Shown piece after piece: positions 11,011 through 24,595 of a stretch of DNA of 64,000 nucleotides. Under the pieces are notes generated by a model, which saw nothing but the letters and a program-made list of their open reading frames with translations, was not told where the DNA came from and did not search any database. How positions within the stretch are numbered: the stretch's first letter is position 1; each line of letters opens with the position of its first letter. Position numbers and translations under genes: made by a program. This DNA comes from Branchiostoma belcheri (lineage: Eukaryota > Chordata > Leptocardii > Amphioxiformes > Branchiostomatidae): contig NW_017804598.1 of the NCBI RefSeq assembly GCF_001625305.1, positions 599,786 through 663,785 of the forward strand, given 5' to 3'.

Positions 11011-12006
11011 TTTTGATATGCATGTAATCAATAGTAATGAAGAGGCATCTGAAAGCCCAGCGCCGTTCTTAAGAACATTAAACTATTGATCTTAATGGAT
11101 CTTCAGTTCAGTAGTGACAGTTCTAACGGCCCCACGGTGACAGTTATAACGTTGTAAACATGGGGTCGATGAAATGTATTGATTGTCAAATTTGTCGTGC
11201 ATATCATGGTGCTAGCTGTCTGATAAACATCATTTCTTCCCAAAACTGTGTGAATATTTTATCACGTTCACCGACGGTTTGTACGACTAGTGTTAGCGTC
11301 GTTCGCAGACTCCTTAGGCTAGCGTGGCGTTTATTTTTGTTTGGAGGGAGGGATTTCCAACTCTAGCGCGTGCAATACAGCTCTCTCAGCAGATACAAGT
11401 CCCAGAACAAGGGCGTTCCCCCGAAAAAAAATGCCGCTCTAGCCGCTCGTCGAAACAAACTCTCCCCCGCTAGAAGTCTGCGCGGGAGGCTGCACACACG
11501 TACGCGTGTGCGTGTTTGAAACGCATCGCCGCTTTGGCAAGGCAATTAGTACCTGTGATGTGCAAAAAAATTGCTCTTTCTGGCAAGAAAACTGCTTCAA
11601 CGAGCTGATTCGAAGATGAAATGGCCTCATTTGAAGTACGTCTCTTGGGTCAACAGATCCATTCCCCTGTGTGAGAGGTCAAGCTTGTAGAAGTCAATTG
11701 GTGTCACGCAACAAGCGGTGTGCTGGGCATGGGTCAACTGCCAGTATTGTACATATGTGGCCTTGTTTCTACAAGTAGGCTTTGCCTCGCCAGTATAACC
11801 TCCCATACTTCCCAAACACCCTTCCCCTGATGGGATAAAGTTTGATACACCAACGGATTGTGGCGTCTGCTTGCTCTAGCGGACACGAGATCGAGAGGTT
11901 ACGGGTTCGATACCAGACATTACCTGCTTATACACTGTGTCTCTAGGAAGGCAGTACACGACTTTCCTCACTTCACCCAGGTGTAAAATGAGTACCTGAC
12001 TCGGTT
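11011..12006 (+). repeat. 1-kb direct duplication, copy 2
   Basis: Second copy of the 9431-10428 block, offset by about 1,580 bases. Unlike copy 1 it runs on into a complete SINE-like body beyond 12006. Confidence 0.9.
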
Positions 12007-12130
12007 GGAGAGGTAAAAGGTGGTGGAGGAAAAAGGAATGGGGTCCATCTTCCAATACAGTGCCTTAGACACAGTGCCCACTGCCCCTATGGCCTCCAGA
12101 AAGGCTATGGAACTACTGGTATCTGGGTAT
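11870..12130 (+). mobile_element. SINE, second family
   Basis: tRNA-like head with GGTTCGATACC (B-box-like), then CAGTACACGACTTTCCTCACT, CAGTGCCTTAGACACAGTG and GCCCCTATGGCCTC. The head of the first copy survives at 10292-10428. Confidence 0.65.
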
Positions 12131-12354
12131 TCATGTAGATATCACTATGATATCACTATGAATAGATAGAATGTGTACTTAAGGGATAATATCGCTGTTG
12201 GACTCAAAGAAACCAAAAATCGTCACTGTAAAGAAATGTTATAACATCTCGGTATAGCCAACGACAGATCTTTACTAACGATTCATACAGTCACGTACTT
12301 TCAAGTAATTATCAGAAAAACTGGAATGGTAGTCAGAGATGTGGTAGCGTCACT

Positions 12355-12460
12355 GTTATCAGATCTTTTTCCAAAAATCAGGCGAAAATAAATGCGCGCG
12401 CTGATGTCATCCATAAAAATTACTTCCTGTGGCCTAATATCAAAATAAACATGTAAGACG
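12355..12460. repeat. Dispersed repeat with a TGATGTCATCCAT core
   Basis: Same core as 1630-1740 and 20200-20290, here followed by ACTTCCTGTGGCCTAA. Confidence 0.55.
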
Positions 12461-12708
12461 CGGTCCAGTAGAATAGTACTGGTAGCTTCTCTAAACATGA
12501 TGTATGGACTACTTCAGTCTATAGTCACATCTGGATACAAGACAAATCACACACCAGCTGCAGGCCATCTCGCTTACTCATAGGGTATTGGATAAACCGT
12601 ACTAAACTTAAACCGCGGCTGTAAACACATCGATCAAAAACCAAAAACACATTTTAGTAGTTCAACAAGACTCGAATACTATCATGAAAGTCCATCTGTG
12701 TTCAATCA

Positions 12709-13060
12709 TAGTAAAACGTTGAACTTGATTCCAACACACAATTTACACAGAGATCAAATTTTCAGCGACCACTGTCGCCTTCATCAGGATCATTAATGAC
12801 CAGTCACTTCACAACGTGATCTCACGAGAGTTACGGTTACAAACACGTGACCTTATTCACACGAGACGTTACTGATACGTGATGTGAGCAATATATTGAT
12901 CAAAAGTGCCAGGGAGTCCACTTTAGCTGAAGGCTGAAGTGCTCTGTTGTGAATTGTTGTGATTGGTCATTATATTATCCTGATGAAGGCGACAGTGGTC
13001 GCGATGAAAATTTGATCTCTGTGTAAATTGTGTGTTGAAATAAAGTTCAACGCTTTACTA
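12709..13060. mobile_element. Foldback/MITE element with about 95-base inverted ends
   Basis: Left arm TAGTAAAACGTTGAACTT...CCTTCATCAGGAT pairs with a right arm CCTGATGAAGG...AAGTTCAACGCTTTACTA over about 95 bases with a few mismatches. The interior of about 150 bases has no open frame. Confidence 0.85.
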
Positions 13061-14431
13061 AGACTCAATACTTTGTCCAAGGTGTCGAGCTGAATACTGA
13101 TCTTACTCTATATTCGACTTCCAACGACCTTTTGCCAACAGTCTGCCATGAAGAGATAACGCAAAGCACAATAAAACGTCTGCGCCGTACAAAAGGTTTT
13201 CATCATATATGTTTTCGATAAGTATACGGAGGTCGCCTACTCGATTAAAAGTTATAGAAAGACAGCATATCTGTACATCTGTATGTTAGAAAAGGGGTTT
13301 GTGCGGATGAGATATATGTGTTAATGCAACACCGCATTTGGACGGCGGCCACAAAATATCAAGAGCGTGGGAGGCATTACAAGTTGACTAATAACCGTGA
13401 ATATCATGGGGCCCGTTAAAAAATCGGTATGAAAGTACGAGTCGGTATGAAAGTATTCCATGAGAATATGGGGCCCAACTCTAAAAGGGGAGAGTCAAAT
13501 TGCATCCGATTCTGTCCGGGACTCCCTATAGCCACTGTTACACATAGCCAAATCTGGCCTCCCGAACACTGCCGAACTCCCCACAACCATATGGTTAGGA
13601 GTAGGTCGGGAGCAAGGTCGGATAGGGGTATGGTTGGCAGTCAAATTTGACTAAAATTCAAATCAAATTTAATTCTATTCGTATTAAACTGTAGGCGTGG
13701 CGTAAATCTGGCCATACTGCTCCCGAACTTTGGTTGGTTGGTGCTCCAGAACTTCACCAACTTTGGTTGGTGGTCGGATGAATCTAAGTTTTGAATGTAT
13801 GACAGCGGCTTATTGGTAGAGACGGCGGAGCTCGGAGACAACCCATGTAGCCTACAGCAGAAATACACACGATAAGCAAGCCCGGCCAAGGAGTCACGTT
13901 GTCTGGTCCAGCGGCTTTTCTTTCCTTCGTTCACTTTACTTTGCTCAGGCGTGCTTTAATCTGTAAGATGGATGGGAGCGGAAGATGCACATGTCATGGA
14001 CAGGAGGGACGATACTATGTAAGACATGGGGAGATAACACGGTTACTTTGCCCATGGCAGATAATGATGAGAAGGCCTAAAACAAGCTAAGATCTCAGAA
14101 AAGTACTTACCCGTCTTTTTTCATCTTGAAATTTTTCATCAGAAAGTTACAGGGGTCTACGTGATAACCATTCAAAAATGCGTGATAACATGCAAGGCGG
14201 CTGACCAGCTCGAGCTCCTAGAACAGCCGACGGTAGTAAACAAAACCTACATTTGAACATGATACGTTTCTCAGGTATCCATCCGCCCTGAGGGCTAGCC
14301 CGACCGAACGACTCAGATCTGTCCCTACGCCAAATAAACTGGTGAACTAAACATATTTTGATCTGGCCAAACTGAAAAAGTTTAGACCCTGCCTTTTGGA
14401 TGTCACTAAATTGAAACTAAAGTAACATATT

Positions 14432-14625
14432 CGAGGTGAGGTTCTTCTCAAACACGGTACCTCGGTCTTTACTCCTTATCCGAGAGGACGTCCCTAACCA
14501 AAGCTAGGTGCTCATTTTCACCCGAGTCAACTGAGGAAATAGGTGTAAAGCGCCTTCCCCAAGTACACAACAGTGGGGCCTGTCAGGGATTCAAACCCAG
14601 AACCATCAGACCACCTTGCCACCTA
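14432..14625 (-). mobile_element. tRNA-derived SINE (antisense copy)
   Basis: Shares GAGAGGACGTCCCTAAC, GCTAGGT and AGGGATTCAAACCCAGAACC (inverted B box) with the copy at 4976. Confidence 0.7.
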
Positions 14626-15728
14626 CATGATTGATTACGTCCAGTCTGCCAAGTAGACGAATTTTCCCCAGCCCTACAGTTGCATGATTATTGGAAAACC
14701 CATATAACTGGTACACCCAAATCAAAATAGTAGTTTAAAGCAGAGTCATTTATAGTGGGATCTGAACTAAATCCCTGTGTCCGACTAGATGGATGGAAAT
14801 CATGCCCACGGTTACATATCGTGTAATTTGCTTGTCGCCTACTTGAGTCGTAAACGTATCGAAAAATACATGAAATAAGATTTCCGCCTCGTGGTTAGAT
14901 CAAGTTGATGGCTGGTACTCAACTGTGGTGCAAGTCTGTATATCATATACATGTAATATGTTTGGTGATTTTCCACCTGACAGCGTTTGTTGCTAATCAA
15001 AAGTAGGGACAAAGGCATGACATTGGTTAAAACACAACACTGGTTATGAGTCCGTATGTCTTGATATAAGTAAGTTATGCGGTAGTTTTGACGACACAAT
15101 CTTCTCACCTTTTCATAATAAACCAACGTAACAAAAAGAACTTTTTATGAGAACTTAGGCCATATAAACTCTATGTCGGACTTTTGAATAACTTTCTTGA
15201 CCGACGACAAAGAGCTTGTTTCCAATAAAGATTCTAACCTATTTCTTACTCTATAAAGGCAGATCTATTTTGTGGTCGTTTACTGGAGATTCATGCCTAT
15301 ATGATGCTACTACATAACGTAGGATTATGGTAATATAATCTGCTATCGTTGACATATTCTTCATGCTGTCGACGCACAAGTGAGCTAAGTTCGGAAATGA
15401 CTAGCATGCCATATCTGGCATTAGGCAGCTGGCAATCTTGTTCATGTCGGTATTGGATATATGATTACTATGAAAGCCCGTCAGCAGATTTCCTTATACC
15501 AGCCATTGATTTTCATATAATGCCAGTCCACATAGGCCTTTCCGTATAATGACATGTATGGGTTAGTGGAAACATTTGATTTGATTCAGTTTGATTTATT
15601 TGCACCTGGCCAATAAATCAATTCAAGATCGATAACAACAATAAAACAGAAAACTGGGTAGACAATAGGTCATAATGGGTTGTTCAAAAACTTCCCCCTA
15701 AAAAGGAATAAAAATGGCTATTCAAAGG

Positions 15729-15920
15729 CTATTCCGAAGTCTCAGACTGACAGATAAAAGTGGCAACCTTGATTCTACAGGCTAATGGAATGGAATGGGG
15801 CCGATTCAGTGATATGTGAACTTTATAAACTATCGGTAGACCTGAAACTTTATGATTTACCTGGTAACAGTAGTGGTGCGGGTAGTAGTGAAGACATGAG
15901 ATGGTGCAGGACACATGGAG
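15729..15920 (+). repeat. Dispersed repeat family, copy 1
   Basis: GTCTCAGACTGACAGATAAA, TAATGGAATGGAATGGGGCC and AAACTATCGGTAG are shared with 16990-17190, and more weakly with 17805-18005. Confidence 0.75.
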
Positions 15921-16466
15921 GAAGGGCGCGACCACATAGCTTCGGGAGGAGGTTGGAAAGAGTAGAAATGGGCCAAATAGGGAGATAACATGCCAAGGGA
16001 GTTGGTCCACTAGAGAGTACATTCAGGGATCAAGTATGGCTCCAATTTAACTCAATTTCGTTTTGATTCACATACAAAGGGTAGACGTGGTCTAAATCTG
16101 GTCAGAGTGCGGGAACGAATTCGTGGAAAGTTGGTGAATGTGTGACAGGGGCTTATATCATTCTAGCGGCGTTCCAGTTGCGGGCAAACAGTTAATGATG
16201 GATGGTACACAAATCATCATGAGTACTGCATCCACACGCCACAACTCCACACCTGATTCATATGCACACAACTCCTAGGGTAATTTGTCTTTGTCTTTCA
16301 TCGGTAGAGCAAATGTTGCTACCTATTGATTTACCCTTAAGGTTATATCTAATGGAGTACATGTCCGGGAATAAAGTCCGTTTGATAAAACGAAAAATTG
16401 AATGTATTAAAGCAGTCACGTCGAGTGCCCTGTGTATAAAAGGACGCCCCTGTTACCCTTGTCCTA

Positions 16467-16870
16467 TAGGGCCTAGAAAAAAATATTGTGTTTCCTGTTT
16501 CAGTCCTGAAAAAATAGGGTCGGTAGGTAGGGATTTTTTTTAATTTTCTTTCGTTTTTTTATCTCCAGTAATACAACTTGGTAGGGATTATCTTTTTTCT
16601 TTCGTTTTTTTATCTCCAGTGATCCAAGTTATACAATACAGTTTAACAAAGTAAAACATGCATAAGGGAACTTTTATTTTCAATGTCAATGATGGGACAC
16701 CGATTGTACAACGTTACAGCATTCAGGTGTCAGATCATGGAGCTAGAGAAGGTCAATCAGCTCCAAAAAAATATGTCTCTTGCAGGAGTCCGCCCAATTC
16801 CCAAAAAAAGGCAGTTTTATCTACGGCCGGTCGGGAAACAGGAAACACAACATTTTTCCTAGGCCTAGCC
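16467..16870. mobile_element. MITE with TIR ending CTAGGCCT, copy 1
   Basis: The left end GGGCCTAGAAAAAAATATTG...TTTCCTGT and right end ACAGGAAACACAACATTTTT...CCTAGGCCT are inverted repeats of about 32 bases. A second copy with the same ends and interior landmarks (TCAGATCATGGAGCTAGA) is at 22168-22502. Confidence 0.8.
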
Positions 16871-16989
16871 CTCAGCCATCTAAGAAAACCTACATATCTT
16901 TGGTGTCTTAGTTCAGAGAAGAATGCGACCAAGGAGATAGCGCAGTGTCTCTGCGCGTTCAAGATCGCATCGGCAGGAACTTTCAATTC

Positions 16990-17190
16990 TCCAGGCTATT
17001 CCAAAGTCTCAGACTGACAGATAAAAGTGGCATTTTTGATTCTACAGACTAATGGAATGGAATGGGGCCGATTCAGTGATAAGTGAACTTTATAAACTAT
17101 CGGTAGGCCTGAAACTTTATTATTACCTGCTGGCAACAGTAGTGGTGCGGGTGGTAGTGCAGACATGAGATGGTGCAGCACACACATGGA
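16990..17190 (+). repeat. Dispersed repeat family, copy 2
   Basis: Roughly 90% identical by eye to 15729-15920. Confidence 0.75.
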
Positions 17191-17804
17191 ATGGCGCGGT
17201 CACATACGTGGTACGTTTGTCCTGCGACCGTCGTACGATCACAAATGTTGGCCATAGTTGTACATGTGTCGTACAACATGCACGAGTCATGTTTCTGATA
17301 AAGCAATCTGGGATTCTTTTCGGCCGTTGCTTGGTGTTGTTACAGCTCGATGAAAAATATTGGGGCCATCAAAATTGATCGACGTACATGTATTGTGACG
17401 AATGTGACCGCTGAATATATGTTTTCCCCTTGCGTACCCAAGGAAAAACAAGAATATTATAATGTTATAATCATCAAACAGAAAAACATCAAGGGTAGCG
17501 TACAGCCACTCTGAGAAATGTTATATGAAAGATAAAGAAGTTCTAGCTCAAAAGTTCCATTAAGACCCGTCCCCGTGACTTTGTAGGGGTGATTCACCGC
17601 ATGTGTGATAACGGAAACCATACATGACAACCCAAATGTTAAAGGCACCCGTTGAACGACATTGACATTGCCGCACAACCTTCACCAGGATTAGTCCCAA
17701 TCCAAATCCAACAGCCATTTAAGAAGCCCTGTGGCGAAAGATATGACCTACAGGGCTTGGCGGAGTTCCAAAATCACATCAGCAGTAGCTAGATTAATTC
17801 TTTG

Positions 17805-18005
17805 GGGTATTCAAAAGTTTTAGGCAGCCAGATAAAAGCGGAGACCGTCATTTTATAACTAATGGAATGGAATTTTGCTGAGCAAATGATAATCAAAGTT
17901 TATGATTAATAGGTCGGCCTGTGTGTTAAAAGTATTCCATGCAGACATGAAAAGTAGTGCTTACATGAAAGTCATGTAATAGTGCAGCACAGGGATATAT
18001 GGACC
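17805..18005 (+). repeat. Dispersed repeat family, copy 3 (diverged)
   Basis: Retains AGATAAAAGCGGA, CTAATGGAATGGAATT and AGTGCAGCACA in the same order as copies 1 and 2. Confidence 0.55.
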
Positions 18006-18944
18006 GATGGGAATTTCGGAACTAAAATCAACATGTGTGGGGCCATATATACATAGTCTCCACCAGGCCTTCCTATGGGCTTACGGATCCTAGATTTCGG
18101 TAAAAGAGGGAAATAGTTGGCCAGAAGAGTCAGTCTGTGAGAGGGTTAACTGCGCGGGCAAATGAACTCTCCTGGTAATTTTTTCTCCTTATTGGCTAAA
18201 TTTTACTTTTTTGAACCCGCGTTGTTGGAGAGCTCTGGTGGAAACTAGGGTTTACATTGGACAGCGCTTACATATGAAAGAGAAGATTATTTTAATATCT
18301 ATCTAAAGTTTCAGCAAAGGCGCATCCCTAAATAAGCAGCTCTTTCGCTGCATATATATGAGGACGAACATGATACGCGGTAATCCACGTATTGCAGGCG
18401 TCGCGCGACATTGACATTGTCACTCAACCTTCAGCAGGATTTGTCTCAATCCTACTTGCAAGTTGTCATGACTGGCGGGAAGGTCCCACGTGGGGACCAG
18501 CGCATCAAACATGCATGTTCATCACCATTCACCGGGGATTACCTGGATATTCTGCCGGCTATGTTTAACAAACAGTTTTACCTGACAAGGGCAGCTTTGA
18601 TCAATGATGCATGTCGGGAGGACGGCGACCGTTACATTTTCGAAAATGGCTGCAGAGGGGCGAGATTGTAATCAATGCAAGATAATCCCTTATCAGCAGC
18701 AAACATGCCACCGGAGTGATGGCATTATCTGATACACCTCCCTCGGTAACGCCCATCCATGTTTTCATCAGCTAGAATCGATAAAGGGTTACTGCCCCGT
18801 GAGGTGGTGTGTGTTACCAAAAGGCCTAATCGGATATCGGAATTTTCCTTTACACAACTAGTTATGTCCCTCACCTGCCCACAAGTTTAAGAGAGGAAAG
18901 TCAATCCCAGTGATGAACCGGGACGAGAGGGGATACAAACTCAG

Positions 18945-19050
18945 CCACGTTTGGGACTGTGCTGCAAAAGCGCCACCTACATCGGCTACATACATGCAGA
19001 GGCGAGAAGTAGTACTCCAGTAGGTAGCTAGCCTAGGAGGAAGGTCTGAC
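18945..19050 (+). repeat. Fragment of the 8018 MITE family
   Basis: Shares CACGTTTGGGAC, GCGCCACCTA and CCTAGGAGGAAGG in order with 8095-8190. Confidence 0.55.
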
Positions 19051-20199
19051 AGACATAGCAACGTAATCAGGTGGGAGACTTTACTGGCTGTGTAAAAGAA
19101 AACCCCAATAGCCCATGTTCTACCGACTTGATGAAATTGTTTTCGGCATTAAATAAGCCCTGATCGATCCTGTAACCACTGATTAAATCACCCCTATGTC
19201 CGCCATACCTATACCAAGTTAACAAGTATTCGTACTGTGAACGTTTCCATAAACTAAAAGGAAAGTTATGAAGATTATAGTTTCGACTCATTCTTCGCAT
19301 CAAAATTAATACGTTGTACATGTTCGACTATAGTCACATAAGTGGAAAGATTTTTCTGAAAGAGTGTAATTGTTTGATGACATTTTACAATTATTGAGAC
19401 CCAGTTCCAGAGCTCCTTTACTGTGCAGCAGTGCTATATTTGCAACTCGTGATAGCGTCAAAGCTACACAAGGCTAGTAATAACATAGTGCACCAGTGCG
19501 ATACTGCAATATCAAGCGGATTTGATTTTACAAGGCACTTACTTTATGAAAAATTGCGATATGTACATTCATATTTTCTCTGTTCATAGAAGGTGGCGGC
19601 CGGTGTACTTTTCGTCGTCCTTGGCACTATATACTGTTATGGATCAAATGTTATCCAAACGATATAAATCAGGCCTTCCTAACTTCCCGTATACGTAAAA
19701 CCAAGTCATATTACGTGACGACAGCTATATACCGCGCTAATCTTCACACAATATTTACATAACTCTAGTGACGTAGGTGTAAGTAACACTTCCATGCGCT
19801 ATGCAGTCCTCGACCTTAGGCCAAAACATGTACATTTCATGGATGACATCCTCCGCAGACTCTAAATCTAATTCTGATAGAGCGACGAAAAGCAGGGCGG
19901 GACATAAACCTTGTTTTTAAAGAAAGAAATAACCTATAATGTGATAAGTTTATTGCCAACTATTACAACATCTATTTGTCACTGAACGTTTTTAATCATT
20001 GTACAGATTGATTGATTCAGTAGAAACGTCACATATGAAAGGAATGAAATACGTCACCGCATCGACAATGATCGAAGTAAAAGACAAAACAATAAATCAG
20101 AGCCTTGTCTTGTCTCTCTTCATATTCATCTGCCATCCACGTATCGGCATGGCAACAGACATCTTTGCACATTTTCGGCATGTTGACCACTGTCAGAGG

Positions 20200-20290
20200 G
20201 CAACAAAATCATGAGGCGAAAATCTATGCGCACATTGATGTCATCCATAAAGATTACTTACTGTGGCCTTTAATAGGAAAGACCTACGTA
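20200..20290. repeat. Dispersed repeat with a TGATGTCATCCAT core
   Basis: Third copy of the family at 1630 and 12355; GAGGCGAAAATC precedes the core, as in the 12355 copy. Confidence 0.5.
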
Positions 20291-20857
20291 CCTAGATACC
20301 GTTTGATGTTTACTGTATACCAAGACGCAGAGAGTAATGCACCCAGCTTACCGGTAGAATATCTTTAGTAATCCATGTTTTGGCACCTTGGTTTGTCTCT
20401 AGGTGCGTATGGTCAGATACAAGCTTACATGGGGCCAGTCCAAATGAATATTGCGATATGGGAGGGGGGATTTTTTAAATCATTAAGTGCTTTAGACAGA
20501 ATCCAGGTCATATTGAATAAGTATTGTTACTTGGGATGTTTCAACATAACTTAGGTGGATAACCTGTTTTTTATGCGCGTGCCGCGTGCTACAACCAGGA
20601 ACACCCCTGCGGACTGAGTAGTACGCTCCGTGGGGTCTGCAACACACTACTTCAGCAGCTGCTGCTCTAGTTAGTACAAGTAGGTATGTAGACCTCTCCT
20701 GATTTGGCCACTTCTCTGCCACACAGTAATGAGGTGGATCCATGGACCGCTGGTGGCCTGTTAGCCCAGGCTCTGCATGTTAGCACATTTCGTTCCAGTC
20801 TCTGTACAGGCCCAGCGGCCGTTTGAGAAATCGATTGCCCGAAAAAAATCACTGACT

Positions 20858-21341
20858 ATGAGTTCTGTGTACGATAGGAACGTTTCTAACAGTCGCTGGG
20901 AAGGAGAGGTCCCGACGCTAGCTGCAGGCCGTCAGAACGCCGTCTCAGACGCACTGCACGGCCAGCCTTACGACTGGTCCACAGAAACTGTGATGCTGGG
21001 CATTTATAATGACTACGGTAACAACAACACGACGTTTGCCGCCTGGAACTTTCAAAGGAACGGCACTGAAGAAGTCGACTTCTCCGAGTACGAGGCAGTG
21101 GCCGGCGTGATAGCGGTGATCGGTCTCGTGGGGTTCGTGAGTAACGGCGCGGTGGTGGTCCTGTTCCTGAAGTTCCGGCAGCTGCGCACGCCCTTCAACC
21201 TGCTGCTGCTGAACATGTCCGTGGCCGACCTGCTGGTGTCCGTGTGCGGCAACACGCTGTCCTTCGCCTCCGCCGTCCAACACCGCTGGCTGTGGGGCCG
21301 GCCCGGCTGTGTCTGGTACGGGTTCGCCAATCATCTCTTTG
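20858..21341 (+). CDS. Opsin B exon 1 (N-terminus to TM3 start)
   Basis: ATG to a GTACGT donor, phase 1, 161 codons plus one base. It covers a long glycosylated N-terminus, TM1, TM2 and the TM3 start with no intron in TM1, unlike opsin A. 21176-21330 is identical to opsin A 3724-3878. Confidence 0.9.
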
Positions 21342-24300
21342 GTACGTATTATTCTCTTAGCAGATACACATGTATTCCTCCCGGAATCTTGAAACTCCTA
21401 TACATCACATCAGAAAACCTTTTGTTATAGCTGATGAGTGTATATACATGACTGTTTTTTTAACAATTTGCTACCGAGCCTTAATTGGTGATAATGACAA
21501 CTGTGTGTTTTCTGTTTTCTAGGGGCTCTTAATTGCCTATTTTTATTATTTCATACTCAACGGTCACCACGTAACAAGACCTGTAGTCTCAGATTGCGGG
21601 TTTTATCAATAAAGCTGGAATAGCTTCTCTTCTTCTCCACAAAATCATGTTTTATACAAACTCGATTCACATATATAAAGAGTGAGGACTAACCGCAGTG
21701 ACCCGAAAGGAGAAGCTTAAGCATGGGTTACGAACGTCTGTCGAAAACATCTTCGTCACCATTTTTGAAATGAAAAATTTGGTATTAAGTGCCGTTCAAA
21801 GTGAGGGGTTTAAACCCTGGATCCCTGGATTAAGATTCCGGGCCAAACATTTTAATTACCGTTACACTACACCGTACCTCACGTGTCCTTATAATATATC
21901 AATCATGTCTGAAAAAGGCACTGTACATAAGATCCACCTATGTGTGTGGCCCGGAGACATGTACAGCTAAGGGCTGCCCCAAATATCTCTCTCCCCGGGT
22001 TATTTTTTATCATCAAATCCTGCCCCGGCGCCCTTAAACGTATATACTCTGTCAATTTGCTCATCGCCGTCTGTCCTCTGATCAACCAGGCAATGTTGAT
22101 CTCAGACAACCAAACAAAAGGTCGGCTGAGACTCCGCGCCTGTATCTACACCCAATAGAAAATACTGCAGGCCTAGGAAAAAATATTGTGTTTCCTGTCG
22201 GAAGGTAGGGATTATCTTTTTTATTAGACTTTGGCAATCTCTAGGGATCCAACGCATACAATACAGCTTATGAAGTAAAGTCTGCTTTAGTACATTTATA
22301 TTTTCAATGTCAATGTTGGAAAACGGATTGTGCAACGTTTCTTCACTCAGCTGTCAGATCATGGAGCTAGAAATTTAATAAAAAGGTCGATTAGCTCGAA
22401 AAATTTATGTCCCTTGCAGGGGTCCACCACAAAAAAGGCTAGGGTCGGCAGTTTTCTAGGGTCGGTTGGAAAACAGGAAACACAACATTTTTTCCTAGGC
22501 CTCACCACTCGCCAGAGTCTGTGTTTGTGTGCGTGAATGTCCTTTTTAGGTCACCGCTGTCCAATAGAATTAAGCAGACTGTACAAGACTGCTACATGGA
22601 CACACGAAATTAATGGCTACACTACTATTCAGTCGATATCCGTCGATCTTATCCTTACTCGTTTTATGTTAATTTAACTGTTACGAAAAGCTGTCTTAAT
22701 GGCCAATTTGTCCACTATCTAATTGTAAGGTTAGATAAATTATAATGGACAAACAACAGAACCCAGAATCTGTCATTGGGTAAATCTGTCGTTATTTTAT
22801 CTACTTCTTTCACTTCACCAAATCAGAAGGCAATGTTATACTTCGTGTTCTTTTTTATCTCAATAAGTGTTCAGAGAAATTCAAGTTGGTGTAGATAACT
22901 GTGACGTCGACAAAAGCAATTGTCGGTTATAGGCAGCATATCCATATATACGTAGCATAGCTACATATCTGAACCCCCACAGTTTCGTACAAAAACATAT
23001 CTTTACCTGGCCACTAGTATTATAGCTATCCGTGAAAGATACATTTCTCCCGTGTACGGATGACCCGGGAAGACACCAATCTACTTGGCTATCTCCGACC
23101 CAAAAACCTGTCCATGAACCCTCCTGTGGCTCATGTGCCATGTACATAGTGCAGACCGGTATGTAGGTCAAGATCCACACTGCCGGTAGGAACATGCTTT
23201 TCTATAAATGGTAGCCTGACATTGAGAAGCAAATGTTGCCGTATACTTGCCGTAGACATTTTAGTACTAGTATTTCCCGCCGATAGAAGTGCAAGTATGG
23301 ATTTTACATGTAGCCTATCAAAGGGTCCATGCCCCGCCCCGAGTTGTATATGGTGAGATAATCCCTGGTCAGGTGTAATAATCACCGAACAAACCACCAA
23401 GTGAGCGTAGCGTGCCAAAATTATGTTTAGTCTTCTTCTGTTTAAATTTCATTTATGTCCTTTTACCTGTGCTGTATTTTCAAATAAATCATTCAAAATA
23501 AACTACAATACGTTTTAATAGACAAATACTACCTTACGTCTGCCACTACTGTTATTAGTGTTCTCCCCTGTATAATGGTATAATGGTAATTTATTTGAAC
23601 AACCAGGGAGTACGTATGCAGTTTGTCAGTATTCATGGTTGGGGATGTTGGTCCGCGGAAAATAAATCTGTCTTCATTATCTTGGCGTTCCCCCAATACC
23701 GCACTTGAAAACTACCACCGCGCAGGGATATCGTTACTAAATCCTCCCATCAAAACAAGCTCTCGCTCCGGCAAAACGTCTGAAAGGACTAAAATGTTGT
23801 TATCCACATCCTGCTTACCTCTCGAAACATACTCCCCTTTGACCCACTCAACTCAAATGACACCACATTATGCACTTTACTCCTTATCGGTAGCCCCTCC
23901 CTCCCATATACTCTGCAAATTTCCGTATTAACGAGAAAACAGTTATTACAAGCAGATATTATTGATTCTTTTGCATATGCTACTTTTTCTAATCTCTGTC
24001 AGGTCAGGGAGACAACACCGCCACTATCAAAGTGAGATAGCAATCCCGTACCATGGTACCAGCTGTTGAAATAGTGAGAGACGAAGATGGTAGTTTGCTC
24101 TGTTCCTATGACAAAATTATGCTAGCCACACAAAACTATATCACAGAAACAAAACGTTTTAACTATATGTGTCCTGTTTTGCTGTCTTTTCTTCTGGGAT
24201 GGGAGTTTTGACCCACGCGTCAACTTCTCTTATCAATCTACACTTTTTTTTTAAAACGTCTAGTAAAATATCTCTATTTTGTGCCTAAATTGAGTTCGCA

Positions 24301-24558
24301 GTCACTTTGTGTTTTTTATTTGTATTTATTGCTGTTTCTCTGAATAAAGACAAGCAAAAAGAATATGGAATACGTAACGTGCAAATGATGAGACAGCCTG
24401 GCGTAATCCTTAACAGTTCGCCCTGCGGGAAGCCGTTACTTCTCCATCAATGTATGACGATCACGTTCATCTCGTACTTTTTTTACAATTCATGTGGCGC
24501 CTTTCTGAGGTGAAGAACCGCTTATCTGCCAAATGTGCGGTACAACTGGTGGGGGACA

Positions 24559-24595
<37 letters not shown>

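Larger units (their letters stand above)
8524..20857. other. Intergenic region between opsins A and B
   Basis: No coding exon recognised. It contains a 1-kb direct duplication around an N gap (9431-12006), a foldback element (12709-13060), a SINE (14432-14625), three related dispersed copies (15729-18005), a MITE (16467-16870) and smaller repeat relics. 18100-18900 and 19060-20180 show nothing I can name. Confidence 0.7.

Noticed and set aside
10049..11815. Same 62-codon minus-strand frame at 10049-10237 and 11627-11815
   Set aside because: The two are copies within the 1-kb duplication, so their agreement is not evidence of selection; no known domain.
20777..20857. Upstream ATG at 20777 as the opsin B start
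   Set aside because: In frame, but with T at -3, and it would add a basic non-conserved stretch; the ATG at 20858 has A at -3 and gives a typical opsin N-terminus.
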